A stretch of 34,764 nucleotides of DNA, taken from an uncultured Verrucomicrobiota bacterium. Its GTDB lineage: Bacteria; Verrucomicrobiota; Verrucomicrobiia; Opitutales; Intestinicryptomonadaceae. The notes under the pieces are model-generated. The model was given only the letters and a program-made list of their open reading frames with translations. It ran no database searches and had not been told where the DNA came from. The stretch spans positions 1 through 34,764 of the forward strand of contig CASFWX010000022.1 of the NCBI GenBank assembly GCA_949298545.1, written 5' to 3'. Shown here one piece after another: positions 25,455 through 34,220 of the stretch; position 1 is the stretch's first letter; each line of letters starts with the position of its first letter. The position numbers were made by a program, and so were the translations under genes.

Positions 25455-27841
25455 AAATATTGAAAGCCTGGTGGAGCTCTTTCGACGAAATCGCCGTCGT
25501 CTTTTCGTCCGATTTGCCGTTCATTCCCAAAGTGGAAATAAACGGCGCCAGCGACGTCCCGGAATATTCAGTCCGCAGAGCCACTAAAAAACAGTTTGCC
25601 GCGTTCTCGTCGTATTACATAGAAAACGGCAAAATCCACTTTCTGCTCGACGAGGACAACTTTATAAATGCATGCGCAGTGGGCAATATGGACTATTACG
25701 TCTGCGGAGACTTCAACGGCTGGGAAAAGGCAATAAAAGACCAGAGCTGGAAGATGGCAGACGGCGACGGCGTCTTTGAGAGAAAGTTTTGCATAGAGTT
25801 GTCCGAGTTGAAATTAAGGGGAAAGGTCGGCTTCTTTAAGTTTGCCGGGGGAGACGGAAAATGGCTCGAGCCCCGATCGGACGCTCCAAACGTGGAATTC
25901 GACCGCGATGGCCATTCCAACCTGCGCTTTTGCACCGATCGAACAGGCATGCACGCTTTCATAATAAAGTTCGACGGGGTTTTCGCCCTGTCTGAAAACC
26001 CGAGCCTAAACTTCCCCGAATTGGAAATATCCTGCGAAGTGGACGATGCCGAAAGGCTCGTCGGCATATATTCAAACGTAAAGCAGGGAGCATATCTCGT
26101 CGACGGCAAAACGCGATTCGCCATTTTTGCCCCCCGCGCATCCTCCGCATTCTTGCGCTGGTGGCGCGAGGCGGACAGGGAGGAGCATTTAATAGAGGCC
26201 CGCTCCCCGGATTGCGCCACATGGATAGCCGACGCCGACGAAGATTTGGAAGGCGCGCGCTATACCTGGCATATCGACGGGCGCAAGGGAGATTCGAGCT
26301 CGGATTTTGACCCGCACTTTCCGGTGTCTGATCCGTATGCGCACGCAATGCTTTCCTCAAAAGGCCCTTGCGTCGTAAAATATGAGTCGTCGCTGCCTCG
26401 CCCCAAGGGGCATTTTTCGCCTCCAGCCTGGCACGACCTTGTAATACTTGAAGCCCATCTGCGCGATGTTCTTGCAAACGCCCCCTGCGACTTGGAAAGC
26501 GGGCAGCGCCTCGCTTTTGAAGGCCTGACAAAATGGCTTTCGCAAAAAGAATGTTATCTTCGCCAAACCGGCGTAAACTGCGTGGAACTCCAGCCCGTGC
26601 AGGAATTCACCGCGGAAAACCCAAGCGATTACGAATGGGGATATATGCCTGTCGGCTGGTTCGCGCCGTCAAGCTCGTACGCGAGCGACCCGCAAAACTG
26701 CTCGCAAAACTGCGATTTAGAGCGCCTCATCGACGCCTTCCACAAAGCCGGAATCGCCGTAATCCTGGACGTGGTCTACAACCACTACGGAGAGCCGAAC
26801 TCCCTCTTGAGAATCGACAAGGAATATTATTTTGAAACTGCGCGCGACGGTTCCCTGGTAAATTTCAGCGGTTGCGGCAACGATTTTCGAGCAAATGCGC
26901 CGATGTCCAAAAGGCTCATTTTAGAAAGCCTTAAAAATCTTATGATCCGATACGGCGTCGACGGCTTTAGATTCGACCTCGCCGAACTGCTCGGCATAGG
27001 CGTGCTGAAAGAAATAGAGCGCGAACTAAAAAAAATACGCCCGTCGGTAATTCTAATCGCCGAACCGTGGAGCTTTAGGGGGCATATTGCAATGCCGCTC
27101 CGGGAAACTGGCTGGGCATCGTGGAATGACGGGTTTCGCGAATTTATGCTTTCCTACGCAAAAAATTGCGGCAACACCGACGGTTTTAAATATTACCTTT
27201 CCGGAAGCATGGGCGGAAGTTCCGCCTGGCCGGCACAATCTGTAAACTATCTTGAAAGCCATGACGACATGTGCCTGTTCGACCGCATCGCCCAAAACCG
27301 CGAAAATCCATCGATTGAAGATTTGAGGCGCTATAAGTTGGCTTTGTCAATCGTGCTATTGTCGCTCGGCATACCAATGCTCGCCGAGGGTTTCGACCTC
27401 ATGCGCACTAAGGGAGGGAAAAATAACACCTACAAGGACGGGCAAGCCAACGCGCTCGACTACGGGCGGGCAATGAGCTTCACAGGCGCGGCAGAATGGC
27501 TCAGGCGCCTTGTAAAATTCAGGCTTTCGCAGGCAGGAAAAGCCATGCGCCTCCAAAATCCGCCAAGTCCGGCTTTCTTTAAGTTTTTCGAATCTGACTC
27601 GAGTTCGGCCATCGCAGTCTTGTACAATGCCGACCTATCTGTGGATGCAGGGCAAATTTTCGCGGCTTTTAACCCATCTAATTCCACTTCCGAAATCCGC
27701 GTCGGAAACGCTCTCGACGGATTCACGCAAATCGCCGACATCGAACGCTTCGACGAGCGCGGCATTTCAGACCTGAAGATATCGCCAAATTGCGGGCTGC
27801 TATCGCTGCCTCCAATCTCAATGGGGCTTTGGATAAAATAG
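25451..27841 (+). CDS. GH13 alpha-glucan hydrolase/debranching-type enzyme
   Basis: The 796-residue protein acts on alpha-glucans such as glycogen. Two N-terminal beta-sandwich regions precede the barrel: YYVCGDFNGW (about 82-91) resembles CBM48/AMPK-type glycogen-binding modules, and TRFAIFAPRASSAFLRW (221-237) is a second. The catalytic barrel carries the four GH13 regions: DVVYNH (440-445), GFRFDLAE with nucleophile Asp509, IAEPW with acid/base Glu538, and ESHDD with Asp605. EYEWGYMPVG-like (SDYEWGYMPVGWFAP) fits pullulanase/isoamylase/branching-type groups. There is no signal peptide, so it is likely cytoplasmic and used on internal glycogen. Whether it debranches or branches cannot be said. 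It overlaps the FtsB-like gene by four bases. Confidence 0.9.
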   Translation: MKILKAWWSSFDEIAVVFSSDLPFIPKVEINGASDVPEYSVRRATKKQFAAFSSYYIENGKIHFLLDEDNFINACAVGNMDYYVCGDFNGWEKAIKDQSWKMADGDGVFERKFCIELSELKLRGKVGFFKFAGGDGKWLEPRSDAPNVEFDRDGHSNLRFCTDRTGMHAFIIKFDGVFALSENPSLNFPELEISCEVDDAERLVGIYSNVKQGAYLVDGKTRFAIFAPRASSAFLRWWREADREEHLIEARSPDCATWIADADEDLEGARYTWHIDGRKGDSSSDFDPHFPVSDPYAHAMLSSKGPCVVKYESSLPRPKGHFSPPAWHDLVILEAHLRDVLANAPCDLESGQRLAFEGLTKWLSQKECYLRQTGVNCVELQPVQEFTAENPSDYEWGYMPVGWFAPSSSYASDPQNCSQNCDLERLIDAFHKAGIAVILDVVYNHYGEPNSLLRIDKEYYFETARDGSLVNFSGCGNDFRANAPMSKRLILESLKNLMIRYGVDGFRFDLAELLGIGVLKEIERELKKIRPSVILIAEPWSFRGHIAMPLRETGWASWNDGFREFMLSYAKNCGNTDGFKYYLSGSMGGSSAWPAQSVNYLESHDDMCLFDRIAQNRENPSIEDLRRYKLALSIVLLSLGIPMLAEGFDLMRTKGGKNNTYKDGQANALDYGRAMSFTGAAEWLRRLVKFRLSQAGKAMRLQNPPSPAFFKFFESDSSSAIAVLYNADLSVDAGQIFAAFNPSNSTSEIRVGNALDGFTQIADIERFDERGISDLKISPNCGLLSLPPISMGLWIK

Positions 27842-28003
27842 ACGTCCGCCGGCCATTTCATTCAAATTAGAATAAAAGTTCTTCTACTTTGAAATCGCCC
27901 GGCTTTAAAGGCGCAATAAAAAGAGACGATAAAGAAATATTAGAACGGAATCAGGAAAAATATTGCCTTTCATTAGAAATTCTCAACAATGCTAAAAACA
28001 AAC

Positions 28004-28010
28004 AAAGGAG
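28004..28010 (+). promoter_or_regulatory. Strong ribosome binding site of rubrerythrin
   Basis: AAAGGAG lies eight bases before the ATG at 28019. It is the best Shine-Dalgarno site in the window and fixes the start over an earlier in-frame ATG at 27989. It suggests high expression. Confidence 0.8.
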
Positions 28011-28018
28011 ATAGACTC

Positions 28019-28564
28019 ATGAAAAAAACAGTATGTAGTGTGTGCGGTTATGTCTTTGAAGGAGAAATTCCGGATTTCTGCCCCCAATGCAAGGCTCCGA
28101 AATCGAAGTTCATCGTAAAGGACGACGGCGGCGAGCTGACTTTTGCCGATGAACACCGAATAGGCGTCGCCAAGGGGCTTGACGCTGAGGTCGTTGAAGG
28201 GCTCAGGGCGCACTTTACGGGCGAATGCGCGGAAGTCGGCATGTATCTTGCCATGAGCCGGCAAGCTGACCGCGAAGGTTATCCGGAAGTTGCGGAAGCA
28301 TATAAGCGGATAGCTTTTGAAGAGGCTGAACATGCGTCAAAATTCGCTGAACTCTTGGGGGAATGCGTATCCGAAAGCACAAAGGAAAATCTCGAAAAGC
28401 GCGTCGCAGCGGAACATGGCGCCACTGAGGGCAAACTCGCCATAGCAAAGCGCGCAAAACAGCTGGGCTACGATGCCATACACGACACCGTCCACGAGAT
28501 GTGCAAAGACGAAGCCCGCCACGGAAAGGCTTTTCAGGGGCTACTGCAACGCTATTTCGCATAA
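28019..28564 (+). CDS. Rubrerythrin with N-terminal rubredoxin domain (reverse rubrerythrin)
   Basis: The 181-residue protein reduces hydrogen peroxide in the cytoplasm. The rubredoxin part comes first, with Cys 6, 9, 21 and 24 in CSVCG and CPQCK. The diiron four-helix part follows, with ExxH pairs at Glu102/His105 (EEAEHASK) and Glu165/His168 (DEARHGK), and Glu69 and Glu72 in TGECAEVG. Standard rubrerythrins have the reverse order, so this is the reverse type known from anaerobes, where it acts in peroxide and oxygen defence. That fits a host-associated, anaerobic lifestyle. It is monocistronic, with a strong ribosome site and a clear terminator. Confidence 0.93.
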   Translation: MKKTVCSVCGYVFEGEIPDFCPQCKAPKSKFIVKDDGGELTFADEHRIGVAKGLDAEVVEGLRAHFTGECAEVGMYLAMSRQADREGYPEVAEAYKRIAFEEAEHASKFAELLGECVSESTKENLEKRVAAEHGATEGKLAIAKRAKQLGYDAIHDTVHEMCKDEARHGKAFQGLLQRYFA

Positions 28565-28591
28565 TTATCCAAAACTATTTGTTTTTTATAT

Positions 28592-28626
28592 GCTCCGGCG
28601 GAATATTATTCAGCCGGAGCTTTTTT
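28592..28626 (+). terminator. Intrinsic terminator of rubrerythrin
   Basis: GCTCCGGC (28592-28599) pairs with GCCGGAGC (28613-28620), then six T. Loop is 13 bases and AT-rich. Confidence 0.9.
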
Positions 28627-28972
28627 GCCAAAAGACGCAATGGGCAAATGAGGCAATATGCACATAATTATTTTGGGCCTTTTCCTTTTTCGAACAATAG
28701 AACCACTCCAAGAATCGCCATAAAATATTTTTTAAATTTATAAAGTATTCTTATAAGATACAAAGATGGCAGCCTTCATAATCTTTTTAACGTTTTCTAC
28801 TTTCTATCCAAATATCCAATATAAAATCTAAGCCATATCTAAAAGCGGTATTTATATCAAATATCCCTCCCAATCTTAGAACCGCCTTACTCCGAGCTTC
28901 TTATTTCTCGATATATTAAAGCTGTGAATAGTATTGCATAGTTCAAAAAAATGCAAAGCAAGAATAGGCATG
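28627..28972. other. AT-rich intergenic region
   Basis: This stretch of about 350 bases lies between two terminators, one from each convergent gene. I see no coding frame with support, no tRNA and no repeat. It is more AT-rich than the coding parts. A small RNA is possible but nothing in the sequence demands it. Confidence 0.4.
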
Positions 28973-29014
28973 AAAAAGCCCAGATTCAAGCATGTCCGAA
29001 TCTGGGCTTCTTTG
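28973..29014 (-). terminator. Intrinsic terminator of the MFS permease gene
   Basis: A perfect 12-base stem, AAGCCCAGATTC (28976-28987) and GAATCTGGGCTT (28998-29009), is followed on the minus strand by a T-run. It lies about 70 bases past the stop of the permease gene. Confidence 0.9.
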
Positions 29015-29080
29015 TGTTGAAACTTTAAAGAGTATAAGAACTCCGCCCTCTATAAAAATATATTCCGCGGAATTTAAATA

Positions 29081-30310
29081 CTACGAAACCTTCTTCGTGT
29101 CGTCCTTAAAGAATATGAGCCAAACCACCAAAAGGACAGCCGATATCGCAGCTTCAACATAGAATATTGTCTCCCAATCGGTCGCGCGCGAGGCGCTTGT
29201 CCCGACCGCCGAGGCAACTGTCGATACTATCTGCTGGGTATTGGTGTCGATTAGCCACTTCGAGAAGAAAGTTCCCGCAATCTGGGCTATTCCGTAAAAG
29301 AAGAAATAAAGCCCCTGCGCCTGCGCCTCCAAAGACTTTGGAGCCTTCTTTGCAACATACATCTGGGCTGCGACGAAAAAGAAGCCGAATATAATGCCGT
29401 GAACGGCGATAGCCCCGTAATAAAGCCCCCCGATCTCTGGGGTTAGAGCGCTGAGCACATAGCGCAATACCATAGCCGCTATACCTATTGCCATCGTAGG
29501 CTTTATTCCCCAGAATTTGATTGATATCGGCAATAGAAGCATGAAAAGGACTTCGGAAACCTGCCCAATATTTAAAACCGGCGTAACCTTTTGAACTCCC
29601 AAAGAAGTAAGGAAGGAAGCGTACATCCAATAAATGGTAAACGCGACGGTCCAAATGACGACGCACAACATGAATATCGCCATATTTTTGTCCTTGAGAA
29701 GAGAGAATGCGCGAAGCCCGAGAGCGTCAACCAGCGAGAATTTCTGATCTTTCCCGCTCGGGGGGGTTGGCGGAAGGCAGAGAGCCAATAGCGCTGCGGC
29801 GATTGCCACTCCGGCGGCGCAGGCAAACGGTATTGAAGTGCCGTCTATCATTTTTCCGAAGAACCAGTCTGCGCACAATGCGAACACCGCCGCGCAAACC
29901 CAGCCGATGGAACCAAATACGCGGATTACAGGGAAGGATTCCGTCGTGCTGTTTGCCATGGCTATGGACGACGTGAGCCCCCACGTGGGCATGTATGCGC
30001 ACATGGCGAGCAAGAGCCATATGAATATCATCGTAGGATCGCTCGTGTAAAAAGCGGCAAGAAGGAACAATGCCACCAAGACATTGAGAACGAACAAAAC
30101 TTTCTCGCTATTTGCCACCTTGTCTGCAAACATGCCGACTATCGGCGAGAATACAGAGCCTATCGCCATGGTTGACATTATCAGGGCGAACGCAGTGCCC
30201 GTTATCCCCACGGAGTCGAGATAAGCAGACAGTTGAACCCAAAATGTGGCCACCAGCATAAACTGGAGGAACATCATCAGGCAGAGTTTGATTTTTTTGA
30301 CGAACGACAT
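29081..30310 (-). CDS. MFS permease, nucleoside:H+ symporter (NupG/YegT)-like
   Basis: The 409-residue protein has about twelve membrane helices and no signal peptide, as for the major facilitator family. The arrangement, with FWVQLSAYLDSVGITGTAFA in the first part, VIRVFGSIGWV in the middle and NIGQVSEVLFMLLLPI followed by WGIKPTMAIGIAAM later, resembles the nucleoside:proton symporter group (NupG, XapB, YegT). In Bacteroidota and Verrucomicrobiota relatives may carry sugars instead, so the substrate is open. The gene stands alone, with a strong terminator and an inverted repeat just upstream of its start (30324-30371), which may be its operator. Confidence 0.85.
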   Translation of the reverse strand: MSFVKKIKLCLMMFLQFMLVATFWVQLSAYLDSVGITGTAFALIMSTMAIGSVFSPIVGMFADKVANSEKVLFVLNVLVALFLLAAFYTSDPTMIFIWLLLAMCAYMPTWGLTSSIAMANSTTESFPVIRVFGSIGWVCAAVFALCADWFFGKMIDGTSIPFACAAGVAIAAALLALCLPPTPPSGKDQKFSLVDALGLRAFSLLKDKNMAIFMLCVVIWTVAFTIYWMYASFLTSLGVQKVTPVLNIGQVSEVLFMLLLPISIKFWGIKPTMAIGIAAMVLRYVLSALTPEIGGLYYGAIAVHGIIFGFFFVAAQMYVAKKAPKSLEAQAQGLYFFFYGIAQIAGTFFSKWLIDTNTQQIVSTVASAVGTSASRATDWETIFYVEAAISAVLLVVWLIFFKDDTKKVS

Positions 30311-30323
30311 ATTTTTCCTATTA

Positions 30324-30371
30324 TTTTGCGTTTAAAACATATGCGAATGCGCAAACCGCGCAAACGCAAAA
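30324..30371. promoter_or_regulatory. Inverted repeat upstream of the MFS permease, candidate operator
   Basis: TTTTGCGTTT (30324-30333) and AAACGCAAAA (30362-30371) are perfect inverted copies, 28 bases apart, ending 13 bases before the permease start. Between them GCGCAAAC occurs twice as a direct repeat (30349-30356 and 30358-30365). The set looks like a regulator-binding region or a leader hairpin. Confidence 0.45.
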
Positions 30372-30511
30372 GCCTTTTCCGACATTCAGCCGTTGGTCTT
30401 TTAATAAACACCTAATGTCTTTTTTCTCAAGCCTTTTATTTTTTCGGCTCGAAATCCCCAAGTATCCGCGCGCTGGAGATATGTTTTTCGTCCCGCCAGC
30501 TAAGAATAAAG

Positions 30512-31165
30512 CTATTGCATATAAACGGTGGGATCCCGGACTCCGGCAAGCTTAAACGCTTCGCGCCTCTCGAGGCATGTTCCGCATTTGCCGCAATGCA
30601 CATCTCCGCCCTTATAGCACGACCACGTATCGGCAAAATCCACGCCAAGCTCCGCGCCTAAGCGCACTATGCCTGCCTTGTCAAAAGCCACAAACGGCCT
30701 TTCCAAGCGTATCGGGAAGTAGTGGCAAAGCGACAAAGCCCCGTCGAGAGCGCGCGCAAACTCCTCCCGGCAGTCGGGATAGAGCGCATGGTCTCCGCCA
30801 TGCGCGGCATAAGCGACAGCGTCTGTCCCAACTGCAATGGCGCGAGAGGCTGCCAAAGATATAAGCAGCATGTTGCGATTCGGCACGACGGTCGATTTCA
30901 TGGAATCGCAGGAATATTGGGTTTCCGGGACCCCAACGCCATGGTCTGTTAAAGAGTTTTTTCCAAGGAGCGCTCCGATATTCGACAAATCCAAGCTCTT
31001 AAATGGGATCCCCAGCCTTCGGCAGTTCCTTTGTGCAAAGTCCAATTCTTTTGCGTGCCTCTGCCCGTAGCAAACGGACAAAGCCTCGTCCGCCCGCCCT
31101 TCGGAGGCGTACTTGTAGAGAAGAACAGTCGAATCGAGACCGCCGGAGTAGACTATAATCGCCAT
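30512..31165 (-). CDS. queC: 7-cyano-7-deazaguanine synthase
   Basis: QueC turns 7-carboxy-7-deazaguanine into preQ0 using ATP and ammonia, on the way to queuosine. The ATP-pyrophosphatase loop SGGLDS stands at residues 7-12. The zinc site near the C-terminus is complete: Cys183, 191, 194 and 197 in SCYKGGDVHCGKCGTC. VVPNRNMLLISLAA and AYAAHGGDHALYPDCR are further family marks. At 217 residues it has normal length. queD, queE and folE are not in the window. It is divergent from the phosphate cotransporter gene across 67 bases; no preQ1 riboswitch was seen. It points away from queG, so the two are not cotranscribed. Confidence 0.94.
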   Translation of the reverse strand: MAIIVYSGGLDSTVLLYKYASEGRADEALSVCYGQRHAKELDFAQRNCRRLGIPFKSLDLSNIGALLGKNSLTDHGVGVPETQYSCDSMKSTVVPNRNMLLISLAASRAIAVGTDAVAYAAHGGDHALYPDCREEFARALDGALSLCHYFPIRLERPFVAFDKAGIVRLGAELGVDFADTWSCYKGGDVHCGKCGTCLERREAFKLAGVRDPTVYMQ

Positions 31166-31232
31166 TTTTAATTCTAAATAGTTTGCATTAGAGCCGCATT
31201 TTCGCCATATTCAAACTATAATTTTCATTTTT

Positions 31233-32987
31233 ATGTCCACCGCATTTCAAATACTGGGCAGCTTGGGGCTTTTCCTCTTCGGAATGAAGCTGATGAGCGA
31301 AGGTCTCCAAAAGCTCTCCGGAGAGCGTTTGCGCACAATAATGCGCAGCATGACGGGCAATAGGTTCAAAGGGTTATTTTCCGGACTCGTCGTGACTGCC
31401 ACAATACAAAGCTCCTCCGTAACGACCGTCATGGTCGTCAGTTTTGTAAACGCCGGACTGCTCACCCTCCGCGAGGCGATAGGCGTAATCATGGGCGCCA
31501 ACCTCGGCACCACAGCCACAGCATGGATTATCGCCATTCTCGGCTTTAAATTTTCGCTGTCACAAATCGCCCTGCCGATAGTGGGCGTCGGCATGGCAAT
31601 CAGTTTTTGCAAAAAACCCGGCTGGAGGAGCGGGGGGGAATTTCTCATCGGATTCGGGCTCCTGTTTATGGGGCTGGACTTCCTCAAGAATTCTGTTCCC
31701 GACATAAGCTCGAACACTGAAGCGTTGCGGTGGATATCGCAGTATTCCAATATGGGATTTTTGTCCGTGCTTCTATTTCTGGCTTTCGGCGTAATCTTGA
31801 CCCTCATCGTCCAATCCTCCTCGGTGGCGATGGCAATCACCATAACCATGGCCGCAAAGGGCTGGATAAGCCTTGATCTTTCCGCCGCTATAATTCTCGG
31901 CGAAAATATAGGCACCACGATAACCGCCATACTCTCGTCCATACCCGCGAGCCTAAACGCCAAGCGTGCAGCTCTCGCCCACTTGATATTCAACGTGCTC
32001 GGAGTAATCTGGATGATGTGGGTATTCTACTGGTTCGTGGATTTCATGTGCTGGATAATTCCCGTCAATCCGGCGCCATCGCCAGAAACTTTAAAATCCA
32101 TGGGCTTAGAAAACTTTGCCTCGCTAACGGGCGCCGCGCGCGAGGTGGCTCTCGAGAGGATTGCCCTGCCGGAGCGCCTCGCTATGTTCCATACGATGTT
32201 CAACTTGACAAACATCTTTATACTTCTGCCGTTTGTCGCCCAAATCGAAAAGATTGCATGCTGGGTGTTGAAGGGGCGCCCCGACAGGCCGCACCGCACC
32301 GCGCTTCAGCGGATAGAATACCTTTCCTCAAACCTCCCGCAGATGGGGGAACTCGCCCTGTTTGAAGGCCAGAAAGAAATGGTAAAGCTCGCGGAAATAT
32401 CCGGGGAAATGTTCAACGGTTTCGTATATGTAATTCAAAATCCCGACAAAGACTTGAGCGACGAAGTGGCGCGCCTGAGAGACCTCGAGCAGGATTCAGA
32501 CAAGCTTTCGGTCGCGCTGACAAATTTCTATGTGCAGTGCTCGGCGCACGACTTGAGCCAGAACAGCATAAAAATAGTCACTCGAAACATGATAATAGTC
32601 CCCGAACTCGAGGAACTTTGCGACTCGTGCTACCGCCTGATTACCCTCGCCCGCAAGCGCTACCGCCGCCAATTCCTCGACCAAATGCTGCAATCGGCGG
32701 CATTTGTGGAGTTCTGCGCGGAGATGAACAAGTTTGTCGATTTCGCAGACAAGAGCCTCAATAAACAGTCTATTTCCAATCTGGACCTCGAAAATTCCCT
32801 CAAGATGCGCCAGAAGCTCGACCATGTCAGGAAAGCCCTCAGGCGGGAAGCGATATCGCAAATGGAATCCAGCGGCGTCACGCGCGGCGGCATACTTTTT
32901 ATTGAAATACTCTCGGCATGCGAGCGCGTAAATTCGCACGCGATGAACATACTTGAGGCAATGAACCCCAAAAGCGCCGACATTTAA
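31233..32987 (+). CDS. Na+/phosphate cotransporter with PhoU-like C-terminal domain
   Basis: The 584-residue protein has two inverted membrane repeats, each with the QSSS motif of the Na/Pi cotransporter family (59-62 and 194-197), plus GANLGTTATA and GENIGTTITA in matching positions. It should bring phosphate in with sodium across the inner membrane. Residues about 360-584 are soluble and helical, resembling the PhoU fold that often follows the NptA-type membrane part and may tune its activity. The start is an ATG after a T-run, with no ribosome site. It is alone on its strand, and the next gene begins 155 bases later. The name nptA is not used because orthology cannot be shown here. Confidence 0.92.
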   Translation: MSTAFQILGSLGLFLFGMKLMSEGLQKLSGERLRTIMRSMTGNRFKGLFSGLVVTATIQSSSVTTVMVVSFVNAGLLTLREAIGVIMGANLGTTATAWIIAILGFKFSLSQIALPIVGVGMAISFCKKPGWRSGGEFLIGFGLLFMGLDFLKNSVPDISSNTEALRWISQYSNMGFLSVLLFLAFGVILTLIVQSSSVAMAITITMAAKGWISLDLSAAIILGENIGTTITAILSSIPASLNAKRAALAHLIFNVLGVIWMMWVFYWFVDFMCWIIPVNPAPSPETLKSMGLENFASLTGAAREVALERIALPERLAMFHTMFNLTNIFILLPFVAQIEKIACWVLKGRPDRPHRTALQRIEYLSSNLPQMGELALFEGQKEMVKLAEISGEMFNGFVYVIQNPDKDLSDEVARLRDLEQDSDKLSVALTNFYVQCSAHDLSQNSIKIVTRNMIIVPELEELCDSCYRLITLARKRYRRQFLDQMLQSAAFVEFCAEMNKFVDFADKSLNKQSISNLDLENSLKMRQKLDHVRKALRREAISQMESSGVTRGGILFIEILSACERVNSHAMNILEAMNPKSADI

Positions 32988-33142
32988 ATGCCAACGAACG
33001 AAAGCCAGACGCGAAACTTTTTTAAGAGCATGACGTTTTCCTTTCAATAGGCGCCAGGAAGAAAGCACTTTCAAGCGATATTTAAAGAAGTAGACAAAAC
33101 CTCCTCCGGCAACACCCGCAAGAAATCGGGGAAAGCCACTGA

Positions 33143-34216
33143 ATGAACATGGCAACAGGCAAAATAGTCACGGCAAATGATTCCGCCTTCTTTTTAAAGA
33201 CGGTTGACGCTCCCGCCGGATTGTCATCAGCCGACATGCGCGATTTCGCGCGCACCGCAATTGAAAACATGTCTCCCCTGCCCCCCGATTCACTTTGCTG
33301 CGGATACTTTGTATGGGGCAACGGATTTCTGACTCTGTTTGCGGGAACTAAGGACAAAGCATTTAAGGGCCTCGCCGCATATCCGCCCGACACCTTGCTC
33401 CTGGCGCCTTCCTTCGCGCTCTTTTTCGGAGCGGATCTCGGAGACGGAACGCGCGTCATAGAAACGCCATCATCGCTGTGCGCTGTGGAAATCTCAAACG
33501 GGGTATGGCAAAATTTTTTCTCGCTGCCGAAATCGGATTCTGATGAAACAGACTTGAAAAGCCTTGAACAAATGACGGGGCTCGAAGGCCTCGCAGATGC
33601 GCCGCGCTTCTCGCTTCTGGGCGCCGCGCCACACGGAAGGAAAAAAATTTCAATCCGCGCTTTAAACCTCCGAAGCGGCGGCGAAACCTCATGGCAAATT
33701 GCCGCAGATTCTTTAAAAACGTGCGATCTGCGCGAAGAAAGCGAGCTGAATCTTTCGAAGAAGAAGCGCATGAGGGCTGTTTTCGCAAAAATCGGCTTTG
33801 CTGCTATCCCCATAATATTCTCAATCCTGGCGCTTTGGCAGGTCTCGGTAATGTTGAAGTCCTCGAAAGCTTCAGACATATCCGCCCGGCTCGCCAAGCT
33901 CGAACCGGAAGCCAAAGAGGTAATATCCCAAAGCGAACAAATCGCAGAGCTTTCATCTTTTACCAGGGAAAAACTGCATCCCGTCTTTTTGTTGGCGGTA
34001 GTAAACTCCCTGCGCCCGGACGAGATATCATTCACCCGCGTATCGACATCTGCCCCGGACGAAATCGAAATACAGGGAAAATCGCCCTCCATAGGGCAAG
34101 CGATGGAATACGCTGCGGCTCTCAGGGGGGATCCGCGCATAAGCGAAGTCAGGGCAAAAACCGAATCCCGCGGCGAGGCCCGCTTCACTTTCAACATAAA
34201 ATTTTCGAAGAAATAA
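33143..34216 (+). CDS. GspL/PilN-like membrane protein of a secretion or pilus system
   Basis: The 357-residue protein has a cytoplasmic part (1-210), one membrane helix (about 213-235), and an outer part. That part has a coiled-coil-like stretch and a small C-terminal domain ending in RFTFNIKFSK, like the ferredoxin-type domain of PilN/GspL. The layout fits GspL, which joins the cytoplasmic ATPase to the inner membrane platform of type II secretion, or a PilM-PilN fusion of type IV pili. The sequence is too diverged for a sure name. The downstream gene, four bases later, has a PilO/GspM-like layout, which supports the call. A longer frame on the other strand over the same region was rejected. 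The start could be the second ATG, two codons in. Confidence 0.7.
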   Translation: MNMATGKIVTANDSAFFLKTVDAPAGLSSADMRDFARTAIENMSPLPPDSLCCGYFVWGNGFLTLFAGTKDKAFKGLAAYPPDTLLLAPSFALFFGADLGDGTRVIETPSSLCAVEISNGVWQNFFSLPKSDSDETDLKSLEQMTGLEGLADAPRFSLLGAAPHGRKKISIRALNLRSGGETSWQIAADSLKTCDLREESELNLSKKKRMRAVFAKIGFAAIPIIFSILALWQVSVMLKSSKASDISARLAKLEPEAKEVISQSEQIAELSSFTREKLHPVFLLAVVNSLRPDEISFTRVSTSAPDEIEIQGKSPSIGQAMEYAAALRGDPRISEVRAKTESRGEARFTFNIKFSKK

Positions 34217-34220
34217 TCCT

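Noticed and set aside
30436..30648. 70-codon minus-strand frame past the end of queC
   Set aside because: Most of it overlaps queC in another frame and the remainder has no family resemblance.
31166..31232. preQ1 riboswitch before queC
   Set aside because: The 67-base divergent gap has no GC stem or the A-rich tail that such an aptamer needs.
33082..34197. 371-codon open frame on the minus strand over the GspL/PilN-like gene
   Set aside because: It is antisense to a frame with a membrane helix and a coupled downstream partner. Its translation is Ser/Arg-rich with no domain, as expected for a shadow of the codon bias.
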